A DNA stretch of 62,011 nucleotides. It comes from Acidobacteriaceae bacterium. GTDB lineage: Bacteria; Acidobacteriota; Terriglobia; Terriglobales; Acidobacteriaceae. The notes beneath the pieces were generated by a model that was given only the letters and a program-made list of their open reading frames with translations, made no database searches and was not told the DNA's origin. Positions 28,216 through 38,600 of this stretch are shown here, one piece after another. How positions within the stretch are numbered: position 1 is the first letter of the stretch; each line of letters starts with the position of its first letter. The stretch covers positions 1 to 62,011 of the forward strand of contig PLCS01000005.1 in the NCBI GenBank assembly GCA_003134855.1, written 5' to 3'. Both the position numbers and the translations under genes were made by a program.

Positions 28216-29001
28216 GTGTACGATCTTGCGGCGCTTGAATTTGCGCTTGCCGGAACTATCTTTGCGGGCAAGCTGCATTATTCTCCACAAACTGACTCCA
28301 CGAACTCCGATGCGATCTATGCCGCGCGCTGCGGGGCGCCGCACGGCTCGGTCTACTTTACCGATGAGCAACTGGCCGGCCGCGGGCGCGGCGATCATGC
28401 CTGGGATTCGGCTGCGGGCGACGGGCTCTACGTAAGCGTGCTGCTGCGCCCGCAGGTTCCCGCTGTCCGTCTGCCGCTGCTTCCGCTGGCCGCGGGACTG
28501 GCAGCCGCCGAGGCGATTCGCTTCGCCGCCGGACTGAGCGTCGATTTGCGCTGGCCTAATGATCTTCTTATTGGCCCACATAAGGTTGGCGGCATCCTGG
28601 TCGAGTCGAAGACTTCAGGCGGCTCGGTTGATTTTGTGGTGGTCGGTGTGGGCATCAATGTCCATCAGGGGACCTTCGTTCTTAATTTGGCCACACCCGC
28701 TACTTCACTTGATTTGGAGGCTGGCAGGAGAGTATCGCGCCAGGATTTACTCGTTTTCCTGCTAGAATCGCTGGAGCGAGAAGCACTTGGGCTGGCTGAT
28801 CCGGCGGCGGGGTCAACGATTCCCGCGCGCGTCGAAGAGGCTTCGACTTGGATTCGCGGGCGATGGGTTGAAGTGCATGGCCCGCAGGCTTGCGCGGGCG
28901 TTACGGCTGGACTGGACAAACATGGATTCTTGCGGGTGCAGACCGAGGATGGATTGATTACCGTGCAGACCGGCGGTATTCGCGCGGTAGAGCTAAGCTG
29001 A
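28216..29001 (+). CDS. birA: Biotin-protein ligase without DNA-binding domain
   Basis: Attaches biotin to carboxylase carrier domains through biotinyl-AMP. The GTG start at 28216 lies two bases after nadC; 261 residues. Catalytic features: TDSTNSD, the biotin loop AGRGRGDHAWDS, and RWPNDLLIGPHKVGGILVES with the catalytic Lys. The N-terminal winged helix of the E. coli repressor form is absent, so it is a group I ligase with no repressor role. A small C-terminal SH3-like domain follows. Confidence 0.94.
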   Translation: MYDLAALEFALAGTIFAGKLHYSPQTDSTNSDAIYAARCGAPHGSVYFTDEQLAGRGRGDHAWDSAAGDGLYVSVLLRPQVPAVRLPLLPLAAGLAAAEAIRFAAGLSVDLRWPNDLLIGPHKVGGILVESKTSGGSVDFVVVGVGINVHQGTFVLNLATPATSLDLEAGRRVSRQDLLVFLLESLEREALGLADPAAGSTIPARVEEASTWIRGRWVEVHGPQACAGVTAGLDKHGFLRVQTEDGLITVQTGGIRAVELS

Positions 29002-29009
29002 GAAAGACA

Positions 29010-29825
29010 ATGCTGCTGGCAATCGATGTGGGCAATACGAATACGGTGCTGGGGCTTTACCGGCTTGAAGGCGAAAAGCCGGAACTGGCCGCGCACTGGC
29101 GCGTCACAACGCACCGCACGCAGACCGCTGACGAGTATGGCGTACTGTTCGTCAATCTCTTTGAGATGAACGGTATGGCCCCCAGCCAGGTCTCGCACAT
29201 CATCATCTCCTCGGTGGTGCCGCCGGTGGAGGGAACGCTGCGCGAGGTCTGCGAGAACTACTTTCATACGCAGCCGCTCTTTGTCGAGCCGGGGATCAAG
29301 ACGGGAATGCCGATCTTGCAGGAGACTCCGGCGGACTTGGGCGCCGACCGTCTGGTGAACGCCGTCGCCGCCTTCGAGCGCTACGGCGGCCCTTGCGTGG
29401 TGGTGGACTTCGGAACGGCGACGACCTTCGATGTGATCTCAGCCAAGGGCGAGTACCTGGGAGGAGCGATTGCGCCTGGCCTGGGCCTCAGCGCCGAGGC
29501 GCTCTTTTCCCGCGCAGCGCGGCTCACTCGCGTGGACATCAAACGCCCCGCCAAGGTCATTGGCACCAACACCGTCACCCACCTGCAGAGCGGGCTGTAT
29601 TTCGGCTACATCGGTTTGGTGGACGGCATCCTGGAGCGCATCATTGCTGAGCTGGGGGCCGAATTGGGCGCACCGGCGCGGGTCATCGCCACAGGCGGCC
29701 TGGCGAGGCAGATCGCCGAGGACTCGCGCTTCATCGCTGAGATCGACGATATGCTCACCCTCGATGGCCTGCTGATCCTCTTCGAGCGCAACCGCATCGC
29801 CAAGCCGCGCAGCCGGCCGCATTGA
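29010..29825 (+). CDS. coaX: Type III pantothenate kinase
   Basis: Phosphorylates pantothenate, the first step of coenzyme A synthesis. ATG 29010 gives MLLAIDVGNTNTVLGLY, the phosphate-binding motif at the N-terminus, and 271 residues; upstream in-frame starts lie inside birA. Other ASKHA motifs: GADRLVNAVAA and DFGTATTFDVI. Type III enzymes are usually not feedback-inhibited by CoA. It follows birA by eight bases. Confidence 0.96.
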   Translation: MLLAIDVGNTNTVLGLYRLEGEKPELAAHWRVTTHRTQTADEYGVLFVNLFEMNGMAPSQVSHIIISSVVPPVEGTLREVCENYFHTQPLFVEPGIKTGMPILQETPADLGADRLVNAVAAFERYGGPCVVVDFGTATTFDVISAKGEYLGGAIAPGLGLSAEALFSRAARLTRVDIKRPAKVIGTNTVTHLQSGLYFGYIGLVDGILERIIAELGAELGAPARVIATGGLARQIAEDSRFIAEIDDMLTLDGLLILFERNRIAKPRSRPH

Positions 29826-29835
29826 GGCTACGCAT

Positions 29836-30555
29836 GTGCTGAATTACTTCAACTACTTCACGGAGATCGAAGAGCGCTTCCAACAGCGGCGTGGGGCGCT
29901 TCTATTGCTCTCAACGCTGGATTGGGCGCTGATCGAGACGTGGCGCGAGGCCGGGATACCGCTGGACGCGGCGCTGCGCGGCATTGACGCGGCCTTCGAC
30001 AAGTACGAGGCGCGGCAAAAGCGCGGTCGGATGCAGCGCGTGAACGGCCTGGCTTGGTGCGTGCAGGCGGTGATGGTAGCAGCCGAGGAATTGCGCACGG
30101 CCGCCGCCGGCACGGCTCCCGGTGCAACTACTGTCGTCCGCGAATCAGGCTTTGAAGAGGAGCGTGTGGCCGCGCACCTGGAAACCGCCGCCGCCGCGCT
30201 GGATGCGGCGAGTGTGGCTCCCGAAGCTTGCGCCGCAACCGCCGCCCGGCTGCGCCAACTGGCCACCGAGGCGCGCGCTGCCGTGACGGATGATAGCGCC
30301 GCGGCTCACGATTTGGAGGCGCTCGAACGCATCCTCACCGTTCTCGAAGAGAAGCTGTTTGCCGCTTTAACGGCGGCGGCTCCGGAAGAGTTGCTGGTGG
30401 GCCTCAAAGAGCACGCGGCCCGTGAGCTGGCACCCTATCGCAGCCGCATGGGCGCCGTTCAACTGCGCCAGGTGGAGCGGCAGTTTGTGCAGAAGCAGTT
30501 GCTGGTGCATTACAACCTGCCGCGTCTCAGCCTCTTTTACATGAGCCAGCAATGA
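29836..30555 (+). CDS. Conserved-looking helical protein of unknown function
   Basis: Not recognised. GTG start at 29836 (the only ATG nearby runs into a stop); 239 residues, predicted almost wholly helical. The N-terminal part (NYFTEIEERFQQRRGALLLL) is followed by Ala/Glu-rich helices (about residues 95-160) and a basic C-terminal segment (QLRQVERQFVQKQLLVHYNL). No signal peptide or membrane segment. It is ten bases after coaX and overlaps the next gene by four (ATGA), so it belongs to the operon between CoA synthesis and an rRNA methyltransferase. Confidence 0.8.
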   Translation: MLNYFNYFTEIEERFQQRRGALLLLSTLDWALIETWREAGIPLDAALRGIDAAFDKYEARQKRGRMQRVNGLAWCVQAVMVAAEELRTAAAGTAPGATTVVRESGFEEERVAAHLETAAAALDAASVAPEACAATAARLRQLATEARAAVTDDSAAAHDLEALERILTVLEEKLFAALTAAAPEELLVGLKEHAARELAPYRSRMGAVQLRQVERQFVQKQLLVHYNLPRLSLFYMSQQ

Positions 30556-31979
30556 CGCCCAGAAAACAAATCACAATGCAGCGTCGAGCCAAACAGGCCG
30601 CGAAGAAGCTTTCTGCCGGAAAAAAATCCGGGAAGCAGTCCTCCAAGGCTAAAGCCCCCGTTTATTCTGCTGGCGTTACGCGGAGGTTAAACCCCCCGCC
30701 TCCCTCCAATATGCAGCTCGTCGAAATCGAGAAGGCGATCTACGGCGGCGCATTTCTGGCTCGGCTGGAGGGCAAGGCCGTTTTTGTGCCGCTTACTTTG
30801 CCCGGCGAGCAGGCGCGGGTGCGCATTACGCAGAGCAAGCCCGGCTATGCGATTGCCGAGGCCGAGGAGATTGTCCGCGCCGCACCAGAGCGCGTTGTGC
30901 CCGCCTGCTCGCACTTCGGCGTTTGCGGCGGCTGCCATTACCAGCACACGGACTATAAGAGCCAATTGGCCTTCAAACAGGCAATTCTGCGCGAGACGCT
31001 GGAGCGCGGCGGCGTGACCGTGTCCGCTGAGATTGCCGTACTCTCCGGCGAGCCGTGGTGCTACCGCAACCGTATCCGTCTGGCCTTCGATGCGGCCGGG
31101 AACCTGGGCTATCGCGGCCGACGCTCGCACGCGGTGGTTCCCATGCGCGAGTGCCCCATTGCGGCGCCTTTGCTGGTCGCGGCCGCGCAGGCATTTGCTG
31201 AGGTTACGCGTGGCTTTGCCCCATTGCTGCGCCCCAGGGAGATTGCGCTCTTCTGCAACCCCGCCGAAACCGCGCTGCTGGCTACGGCCTTCATCGCAAA
31301 CCCATCCAAACTGCGCTTCGACGAAGTGGCGCTGGCGCTTCACGAGCGAATCCCATCGCTCACCGGGGCGGAGCTGGTCATCGACGGAGATTCCGGGCTT
31401 CAGCCATGCACCATCGCGCAATGGGGCGCGGCATCGCTCGACTACCATGCGGCCGACTTCGACTATCGCGTGGACCATGGCGCTTTCTTTCAGGTCAACC
31501 GCTGGCTGGTAGACGCGCTCGTTGAGCGGGTCACCGCCGGCCAAAGCGGCAGGCTGGCCTGGGATCTCTTTGCCGGCGTCGGCCTCTTTGCGCGGCAGCT
31601 TGCGGCCCGGTTTGATCGCGTGGTGGCCGTTGAGTCCGCCCCCTCGGCCACGGCGGCATTGGAGGAAAACCTTCGCGGCACGGCCGGCGTGGCCGTCAAG
31701 GCGGAAACCCTGGCCTTCCTTCGCCGCAGCCGCATGGGAGAACGCCCCGGCCTGATCGTCGTGGACCCGCCGCGCACTGGACTGGGCGCGGAGACCTGCG
31801 CGCTGCTCGCCGAGATCGCCGCCCTCGCCGTAGCATATGTCTCCTGCGACCCTGCCACACTGGCTCGCGACCTGCGCACACTGGTCGCCTCCGGCTACCA
31901 AATCCAGTCCATCACCCTTGCCGACCTCTTTCCGCAGACTTTTCACCTGGAAACTGTGGTCCAGTTGCGGCGCGCCTGA
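30552..31979 (+). CDS. rlmD: 23S rRNA (uracil-C5) methyltransferase, RlmD/RumA type
   Basis: SAM-dependent m5U methyltransferase with a 4Fe-4S cluster. Order: basic tail of about 50 residues, TRAM domain (MQLVEIEKAIYGGAFLARLE), iron-sulfur motif CSHFGVCGGC, then the methyltransferase fold with DLFAGVGLFARQLA and the catalytic loop VSCDPATLARDL. The ATGA overlap supports ATG 30552, but ATG 30711 at the TRAM domain is an alternative. The precise target (U1939 or U747) cannot be read from sequence. The tail-coding DNA has partial palindromes (GGCTAAAGCC; GGAGG/CCTCC). Confidence 0.9.
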   Translation: MTPRKQITMQRRAKQAAKKLSAGKKSGKQSSKAKAPVYSAGVTRRLNPPPPSNMQLVEIEKAIYGGAFLARLEGKAVFVPLTLPGEQARVRITQSKPGYAIAEAEEIVRAAPERVVPACSHFGVCGGCHYQHTDYKSQLAFKQAILRETLERGGVTVSAEIAVLSGEPWCYRNRIRLAFDAAGNLGYRGRRSHAVVPMRECPIAAPLLVAAAQAFAEVTRGFAPLLRPREIALFCNPAETALLATAFIANPSKLRFDEVALALHERIPSLTGAELVIDGDSGLQPCTIAQWGAASLDYHAADFDYRVDHGAFFQVNRWLVDALVERVTAGQSGRLAWDLFAGVGLFARQLAARFDRVVAVESAPSATAALEENLRGTAGVAVKAETLAFLRRSRMGERPGLIVVDPPRTGLGAETCALLAEIAALAVAYVSCDPATLARDLRTLVASGYQIQSITLADLFPQTFHLETVVQLRRA

Positions 31980-32021
31980 TAGGCTTGAGGGCCAGAACAG
32001 CTTTTTCTGCTTTCAAGCGCG

Positions 32022-34769
32022 ATGCAATCCGAATCACCCAACTCCGAGCAAGCCATAGGCGCGCCTGTCGCGCTGGGATCGGTCCCACTCTTTCATGCGG
32101 CATGGCTCTTTGCCGCCGGGATAGCCGTCGAGCGGGCACTCTATCTGCGGCCCAGCCTGGTGCTCATTGCGCTGGCGCTGGTGGCTGTGCTGTGCGGCGT
32201 AGCGGCCTTCCGCGCACAGCGCATTGCATGGCTGCCGCTGGCCGCGCTGTGGCTTCTGCTGGGCGCATGGTGCGCGGAGATGGAGCCGCACCCGGCGCCG
32301 GCGCCCGCGCTGGCGGCGCTCTCCGACGGCCTGCTCCGCAGCGTCGAAGGCACGGTCGTCGATGCCGGGCCGGTGCGCGGCGAAATCGAACAGAACCTGG
32401 ATGAGTCTTCCTCAGCACAAAGTTATGCGCAGCGCATTGATCTGCGCGTTTCCAGCCTGGAGGTGGTCACCGACACCGAGGACACGCAGGCGCCGGTCGA
32501 AGGCGGCGTGCGGCTGACAGTTCATTGGCTCCAAAACCCATCCGGCCAGCAGCTCTTCCAGTGCGGTGAGCGCGTGCGGGCCGTGGTTCGGCTGCTGCCG
32601 CCCGAGGTCTATCACGATCCCGGCGTATGGAGCCGCAGGGATTTCCTGCTTGAACAGGGCATCACCTCGACGGCCACGGTGAACATCGACCGTATTGACC
32701 GCCTGGGCTACTCTCCGGGCCTCTTCCTCGCCTGCCGTGTGAGCGGTTTGCAGCGCGCCACGAGCGCCCGTCTGCTGGCCCTGCCAGCGGCCATGCGCGG
32801 CCTGCCCGCTCCGTTGCGCCTCTCCCAGGACGACGCCATCATGCTTGCCGCGATGGTCACCGGTGACCGCACCTTCCTGACCCATCAGTTGCGCGTAGGC
32901 TTTGAGCGCACCGGCTCGTTTCACATGCTGGTGGTATCGGGCTTTCACCTGGCCATCGTGGCCGGCTGCCTCTTTTGGGTCGCAAAGCGGCTCCGGCTGC
33001 CGCGCGTCCCGGCCACGCTGCTTACGATTCTTGCTTCTTTTGCCTACGCGCTCTTCACCGGCTTCGCCACGCCGGTTGAGCGCTCGCTCTGGATGGTCAC
33101 CCTTTACTTGCTTGGCCGTCTCATCTACCGCGAGCGCAACGCCCTGAACACCATTGGCTTTGCCGCGCTCTGCCTTCTGGCTTACAGTCCGCGCAGCCTC
33201 TTCGACGCCAGCTTCCAGATGACGCTGCTGGCGGTTGTTGCCATCGGCGGGGTTGCCGCTCCGCTGCTGCAGAGCACGGTGCACCCTTATCTGACGGCCA
33301 CGCGCGATCTGCGTCTGCTCGCCCTGGACGCCAAGCTGGCCCCGCCTCTGGCTCAGTTTCGCGTGATTCTGCGCATGATTGCCGTTGGGCTGAAGAAAGC
33401 GGCAGGCGGGCGCTTCGCCGGTCTTATTGCCTGGAAGCTCTTTCCTGGGACGGTGCGCCTGTTTCTTCGCTGCGTCGAGTTGCTGGTCGTCTCCTGCGTG
33501 GTCGAGCTGGCCATGGCCCTGCCCATGGCTCTCTACTTCCATCGCATCACCGTCTTCGCTCTGCCGGTCAATGTCTTCATCCTGCCGCTGCTGCTCATCC
33601 TGATGCCTGCCGCGCTGGTCACTTTGCTGGCGCTAGCGATCTGGCCCCCCGCCGCCGTTCTTCCGGCGATGATCGTGGCTGTCTTTCTTCATATCGGCAT
33701 CGGTCTGGTGCGGCTCTTTGGTTCAATGGCCTGGGGCGACTTCCGCATTCCCGCGCCGCTGCTTTGGCAATCACTCGCCTTCTGCGTGCTGCTTGCGGCG
33801 GCTATCGTGCTATCCCACCTTAGCCACAAAAACAAGGACGTGGCGAAGGTGGGGCACCAGCTTGATCTTCGCTGGCCCCGCCGCGCCGCATGGGCTGCCC
33901 TGGTCTGCGCCGCTTTGGCTGCCGTTGCGCCTCGTCCTGTCGATCATCCGCGCGATGCGCTGCTGATGGAGGCCATCGACGTAGGACAAGGCGATTCCCT
34001 GCTGTTGATTACGCCCGACGGCAATACCCTGCTCATCGACGGCGGCGGCTTTGGCGGCGGCCCGCATCAGGCGCCTCAGGACTATGACATCGGCGAGGAG
34101 GTCGTCTCGGAGGTCCTTTGGTCGCGTGGCATTCGCCGCCTCGATGCAGTCGCTCTCACGCATGGTCACTCCGACCACCTGGGTGGTTTGCCCGCCGTGC
34201 TGCGCAACTTCCATCCTGCCGAGCTTTGGGTGGGCAACAACCCCCGCTTCGGAGCCTACAACGCGCTGCTCGACGAGGCCACAGCACTCCAAGTTCGCGT
34301 TCGGTCACTGCGCGCCGGCGACGCCTTCTCCTTCGGCCCAACCCAGGTCAGCGTTCTGGCGCCCTTCCGCGACTTTCAGCCCGGCGCGGAGCCCGCTAAC
34401 AACGACTCGCTGGTTCTGCACGTTTCCTACGGCGCGACTTCCGTTCTGTTGGAAGGCGACGCCGAAGCGCCCATCGAGCAGGCGATGCTGACAGAACCCG
34501 GACTGGCCAGCACACTGCTGAAGGTCGGCCATCACGGCAGCATCACCTCGACGCGCCCTGAGTTTCTGGCCCGCGTGGCGCCGCAGTGGGCCGTTATCTC
34601 CTGCGGCCTGCGCAACAGCTACGGCCATCCCCGCACGGAAGTACTGCAAGCACTGCAGGCGGCCAAGGTCCGCACCTTCAGCACGGACATCAACGGCGCA
34701 GTCTGCTTTCGCCTCGACGGCAAGACCACGAGGGCGGATTATGGCTGCGGCTGGCGGGCTGAGCCGTGA
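32022..34769 (+). CDS. comEC: ComEC/Rec2 DNA-uptake channel with in-frame repeat insertion
   Basis: ComEC forms the inner-membrane channel for single-stranded DNA entry in natural transformation. Its 915 residues have an N-terminal OB-like region, a multi-helix competence domain (about 270-570), and a C-terminal metallo-beta-lactamase domain with MEAIDVGQGDSLLLI, the metal site THGHSDHLGG (His714, His716, Asp718, His719) and KVGHHGS. Residues 598-613, between the last membrane helices and the nuclease-like domain, are encoded by a 48-base palindromic repeat found elsewhere in intergenic DNA. The frame is preserved. No other competence gene is in the window. Confidence 0.93.
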   Translation: MQSESPNSEQAIGAPVALGSVPLFHAAWLFAAGIAVERALYLRPSLVLIALALVAVLCGVAAFRAQRIAWLPLAALWLLLGAWCAEMEPHPAPAPALAALSDGLLRSVEGTVVDAGPVRGEIEQNLDESSSAQSYAQRIDLRVSSLEVVTDTEDTQAPVEGGVRLTVHWLQNPSGQQLFQCGERVRAVVRLLPPEVYHDPGVWSRRDFLLEQGITSTATVNIDRIDRLGYSPGLFLACRVSGLQRATSARLLALPAAMRGLPAPLRLSQDDAIMLAAMVTGDRTFLTHQLRVGFERTGSFHMLVVSGFHLAIVAGCLFWVAKRLRLPRVPATLLTILASFAYALFTGFATPVERSLWMVTLYLLGRLIYRERNALNTIGFAALCLLAYSPRSLFDASFQMTLLAVVAIGGVAAPLLQSTVHPYLTATRDLRLLALDAKLAPPLAQFRVILRMIAVGLKKAAGGRFAGLIAWKLFPGTVRLFLRCVELLVVSCVVELAMALPMALYFHRITVFALPVNVFILPLLLILMPAALVTLLALAIWPPAAVLPAMIVAVFLHIGIGLVRLFGSMAWGDFRIPAPLLWQSLAFCVLLAAAIVLSHLSHKNKDVAKVGHQLDLRWPRRAAWAALVCAALAAVAPRPVDHPRDALLMEAIDVGQGDSLLLITPDGNTLLIDGGGFGGGPHQAPQDYDIGEEVVSEVLWSRGIRRLDAVALTHGHSDHLGGLPAVLRNFHPAELWVGNNPRFGAYNALLDEATALQVRVRSLRAGDAFSFGPTQVSVLAPFRDFQPGAEPANNDSLVLHVSYGATSVLLEGDAEAPIEQAMLTEPGLASTLLKVGHHGSITSTRPEFLARVAPQWAVISCGLRNSYGHPRTEVLQALQAAKVRTFSTDINGAVCFRLDGKTTRADYGCGWRAEP
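33813..33860 (+). repeat. TCCCA-type palindromic element inside comEC
   Basis: TCCCACCTTAGCCAC, an A-rich loop, then GTGGCGAAGGTGGGGCACCAG. It matches the intergenic copies at 44434 and 56991. Against those, the CCCT/AGGG part of the stem is CCTT/AAGG here: both sides changed together. Confidence 0.85.
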
Positions 34770-34873
34770 TCCAGGTGCGGTCTTGACCGCTTGAGAATTG
34801 CCTCAAGCCCGCCGAACCGCTTCCGTTTACTACGTCGGTTAATTCCATACAGTCTCTTGTCGTCCATTTGGCA

Positions 34874-34879
34874 TATAAT
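34874..34879 (+). promoter_or_regulatory. Possible -10 hexamer (TATAAT)
   Basis: A perfect TATAAT 65 bases upstream of the cytochrome c ATG, in an A/T-richer stretch. No good -35 hexamer lies at 17 bases, so this is only a candidate. Confidence 0.4.
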
Positions 34880-34943
34880 TCATCCGAGAAATCATTCGGC
34901 TGCAAGATGCCTAGTACCGGCGTCAGTCACCGAGGAGGTTGCC

Positions 34944-35453
34944 ATGTTGAAGCCGTTGCTATTCGTCTCTACTATTGTGCTATTTGGGATTACCGCCGCG
35001 TCAGCTCCCGGCCCCGAGCCGCAGAAAGCTGCCCCCGCTTCCGCCTCCGACCACAAGAACTCGGTCAAGCCTGCCGAAAAATCGCAGGCGCGCGCGAAGG
35101 AGCTATATGGGCAGGACTGCTCGATTTGCCATGGGGAGACCGGAGATGGTAAGACCGATCTTGCCAAAGACATGGGATTAACGCTTGGCGATTGGACCGA
35201 TCCCAAGACACTGGCCGGCAAACAGGACCAGGAGCTGTTCGATGCCATCCGTAATGGCAAAGGAAAGATGCCTCCCGAGGCCGTGGGCCGCGCCAAGGAC
35301 GACGAAGTGCGGAGCCTAATCCTTTACATTCGCAGCCTCGCCAAGTCGCAACCGGCCGCCGCGCCCGAAACGCCCGCCACACCCGTTGCACCGGATGCAC
35401 CCGTTGTACCCGTCGCACCCGATGTGTCCACCGTGCCCCCTGCGAGCAACTAG
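34944..35453 (+). CDS. Periplasmic or membrane-anchored c-type cytochrome
   Basis: A class I monohaem cytochrome c of 169 residues. ATG 34944 sits six bases after GAGGAGG and begins a signal or anchor sequence (MLKPLLFVSTIVLFGITAAS). Haem attachment is C59-SI-C62-H63, and the likely axial Met is M109 in KGKMPPEA. The C-terminus is a Pro/Val/Ala repeat (PVAPDAPVVPVAPDV), probably a wall or membrane tether. The electron partner is unknown. Upstream in-frame codons back to 34791 are not protein-like. Confidence 0.9.
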   Translation: MLKPLLFVSTIVLFGITAASAPGPEPQKAAPASASDHKNSVKPAEKSQARAKELYGQDCSICHGETGDGKTDLAKDMGLTLGDWTDPKTLAGKQDQELFDAIRNGKGKMPPEAVGRAKDDEVRSLILYIRSLAKSQPAAAPETPATPVAPDAPVVPVAPDVSTVPPASN

Positions 35454-35602
35454 ACTTTATCGCGGGTGCCCTGGATTGCCTGCGGCGGTGGATGGAATTT
35501 TTTCCGGTTCACGGAGTTCTTCGATGAGTTCCGCACGATCCTTCTGTCTCCGTTCATCGGTTTTCGAATGAGCATCATGAATCGGGGTCGCGGAGCAAGC
35601 TG

Positions 35603-38600
35603 CTAGAACCTCATCCTCAACCCAAACTGGAACTGCCGCTCGCGGTAGAAGTTGGTCGCGTTGATGTTCAGCGGCTGCCCGAAGGCTGTGGTGTTGGCCT
35701 TCAGGCCGGTGAGGAAGTTCAGCGTGGGCAGTGTGCCCGATGTGCTGCCGGGTTCGATGTAATAGCCGGTCGTCTCTAGCTCGGTCACGTTTTGATGATT
35801 GAGAAGGTTGAAGCTCTCCGCCAGCAACTCCAACTGCCGCATCTTTCCCAGGTCGAAGCGCTTGCCCAGCCGCAGGTCGGCCTTCCAGGTTCCCGGATAG
35901 CGGTAGGTGTTGCGTCCGATGTTATAGACAATGTTATCGTTACCCACGCCGTAGACCCGGTTGTCGCCGCCCGAGCCGTTCATGCCCGGACCCAGCCCCA
36001 CAATGGCCGCGCCGTTGACAAACTCCTTCGGCAGCGAGCCGGAGGTGCGCATGGTGTAGGGCAATCCGCTGCGAACATGCAGAACGCCTGACAGCATCCA
36101 GCCGTTGGCAAACTTCCCGGCCCTGCCGCGCAGCTTCCACGGCGATTGAAAGATTGCGGTAGCGCCGAAGGAGTGGCGTATGTCCAGGTTGCTGACGCCG
36201 TACTCCAGTCCGAAGTCAGACGGGTCCAGCACATCGTTGCCGGCCGCCTGCGAACTCTCGTTGGGATTCCAGTCCATTGCGTGCGCGTAAGTATAGTGAG
36301 CGTAGAAACTTAGCCCACGGCGACCAGATCGCTCGACCTTCAGCATCTCCGCCTCATAAGTCGAGTTGGCCCGGCTCTCGATCTGGGTGATTTGCTGGTA
36401 GTTCGGGTTGAGCCGCCCGGCATAACCAGTGGACGAGGTTGCCGAAGGCCAGGAAGCGTAGAAGGGAACCGTGATCTGCGTAGCCTTGATGGGTCCGGCG
36501 CCGGTCGAGTCTTTTACGTCATAGGTAATCTTCCCTGGATTGACCGCGGGGTCGAAGTTTGTGTCGATGGAGATGGGCAGCCGGCGGCCCAGGCTTACCA
36601 TCGAGCTGGCGGTCACCTCCACGTGGCCGGGCAGCGTCTCTTCCACGGCGACAACGGCCTGATTCACCTCAGGATTCCGGAAGATTCCCGCAAACTCCAC
36701 CGCGCCGGGCTTGATGATGCTGCCTGGCTTTCCGGCCAGCACGTAAGGAAACGGTGGCGCGCCGCCGCCGTGGTTCGGCAGGTCGTCGGTGGGCCGCATG
36801 AAGAAGCTAAGGTCTCCGTTGGGCGAGCCAGTTTGGGTCAGAGCGGTTTCCAGCGTCGAGTTCTCCGTGCGCCCATAGTAGATTCCGTATCCCAGCCGCA
36901 GCACCGGCCAGTGATGCTTGCCGGTTCCAACGGCCAGGCCTAGCCGTGGACCCCAGTTGTTGCCCAGGGCGGGCAGCTTTTCCGTCAGCGGAAGCTCTGT
37001 GTTCCGGAGCGCCGCAATGGGCGGCGGCCTCTGCTCCCGCTCCCAGCGCAAGCCGGCCGAAAGGACCACCAGTTTGTTCGCTTGCCACTGGGCGGTCGCA
37101 TAACCTGCCCAGTCATTGGTGCTCAAACGCCAATCGGTGGGGCCCATGGTCTGCGAGTAGTAGGAGTAGCAGGGCAGGTAGCCCAGCCCGCGCAAACCGC
37201 CCCCCGAGTCTCGCCACGACGCCTTTCCGGTCTCGTCGCAGGTGTGCTGGTTCATGGGGTCGAGTTCTCCAGAAATTCCAAATTTCTGAAAGGCCAGCGC
37301 ATCGGAGATGAAGTTCTCCACGTTGGAGTAGGTGTACGTGCCGGTCTGGTTGTGCAGCACGCTGGTTGCGTCGGCGTTGTGGCTCACATGGAAGCCTGCC
37401 CTCACCAGCAGATTGCCCCGAATCCAGTCGACTGATTCCTGCCCCTGGTAAAGGTGCTCGTCCGGGTAGCTGCCCTTTCCGAAGCGCGACGGATTGCCGA
37501 TGGTAAAGCCGTAGCGATTGTCCACGACGATTTGCGGCAACTGACCGTACGCATTTCCGGTGAGAAAGGTCTGCTCAAAGGCTGAGGGAGTCGAAGGCCG
37601 CGCTTCCTGGACGGTTCGCCCGGCCGAGGCCTGGGTCACGGCCAGCAGGTTAGGGGTCAGGAAAGCCTCCCAGCGGCCCAGCAGCCACTCCTCACTGGCC
37701 TGGGTCGTTCCGAAGCTGTGGTTGCCGTAGGTCTCCGAGACGCGGGTTAATCCTCCGCCCGGCGAGTTCCAATCAGCGCCGATGCCTTCCAGCGTAAAGC
37801 GATAGCGCTCGGCCGCCTGCCAGTCGAGCCGCCCAAAGCCGGTCCACTGTTGGGCGGTGCGCGGAGCCGGGCCGAGCAGCGGAGTGAGCGGACTGCCCAA
37901 TAAGCAATCAGAACTTGCCCCACCCAAAGTTCCGGCCAATGTTTCCAGTATGCAGGAGTATTTCGCCCGCCCCTCGGCCTCTGGATTGGCGCTGGGCAAC
38001 CCCAACCGTGCGCTCAGAACTTGCATCTGGTCGTTCGTCGGGTTGGCAAAAAAACCACTGGTGCATACTCCGTCAATGTCATATCCCAGGCATGGATGCC
38101 TTACCGTGGCGACTCCCGGATCGTTGCGGTGATAACCGTCCACAGCCGCAAACCAAAAAAGCTTGTCGCGGCGGATGCGGCCGCCCAGGCCGATACCCCA
38201 GGTCGTTTCGTGGTCCGGCGGAGTGTAGGACGGATTATTGGACGGAGTGTAGGACTGCGACGTGAAAAGCGGAACCGAATTGTAGAGAGTGCTGGCCGGA
38301 GCAATCTCCTTAATCCACTGGGTAAAGGGATTCCGAGCGCCCCAGATGTTCTGGCGATCAAAAAGAAATCCCTGCCCATGCAACTCATTTGCGCCGCGCT
38401 CGGTCTGCACGTTCAAACGTCCGTCTGCCGCCCGGTTTGCAATAGCTTCCACGTTGCCGGCCGCTGTCTGCAACGCGCGGATCGCTGACTCGCTGATGGC
38501 AAGTCCATGCCCTCCGGCCCCCACCTGCGCAATTCCGGCTGGTCCGGCTCCGCCTTGCCCCAACGGTCCTTGCCCGGAGGAACCCTGTCCCGACCCATTG

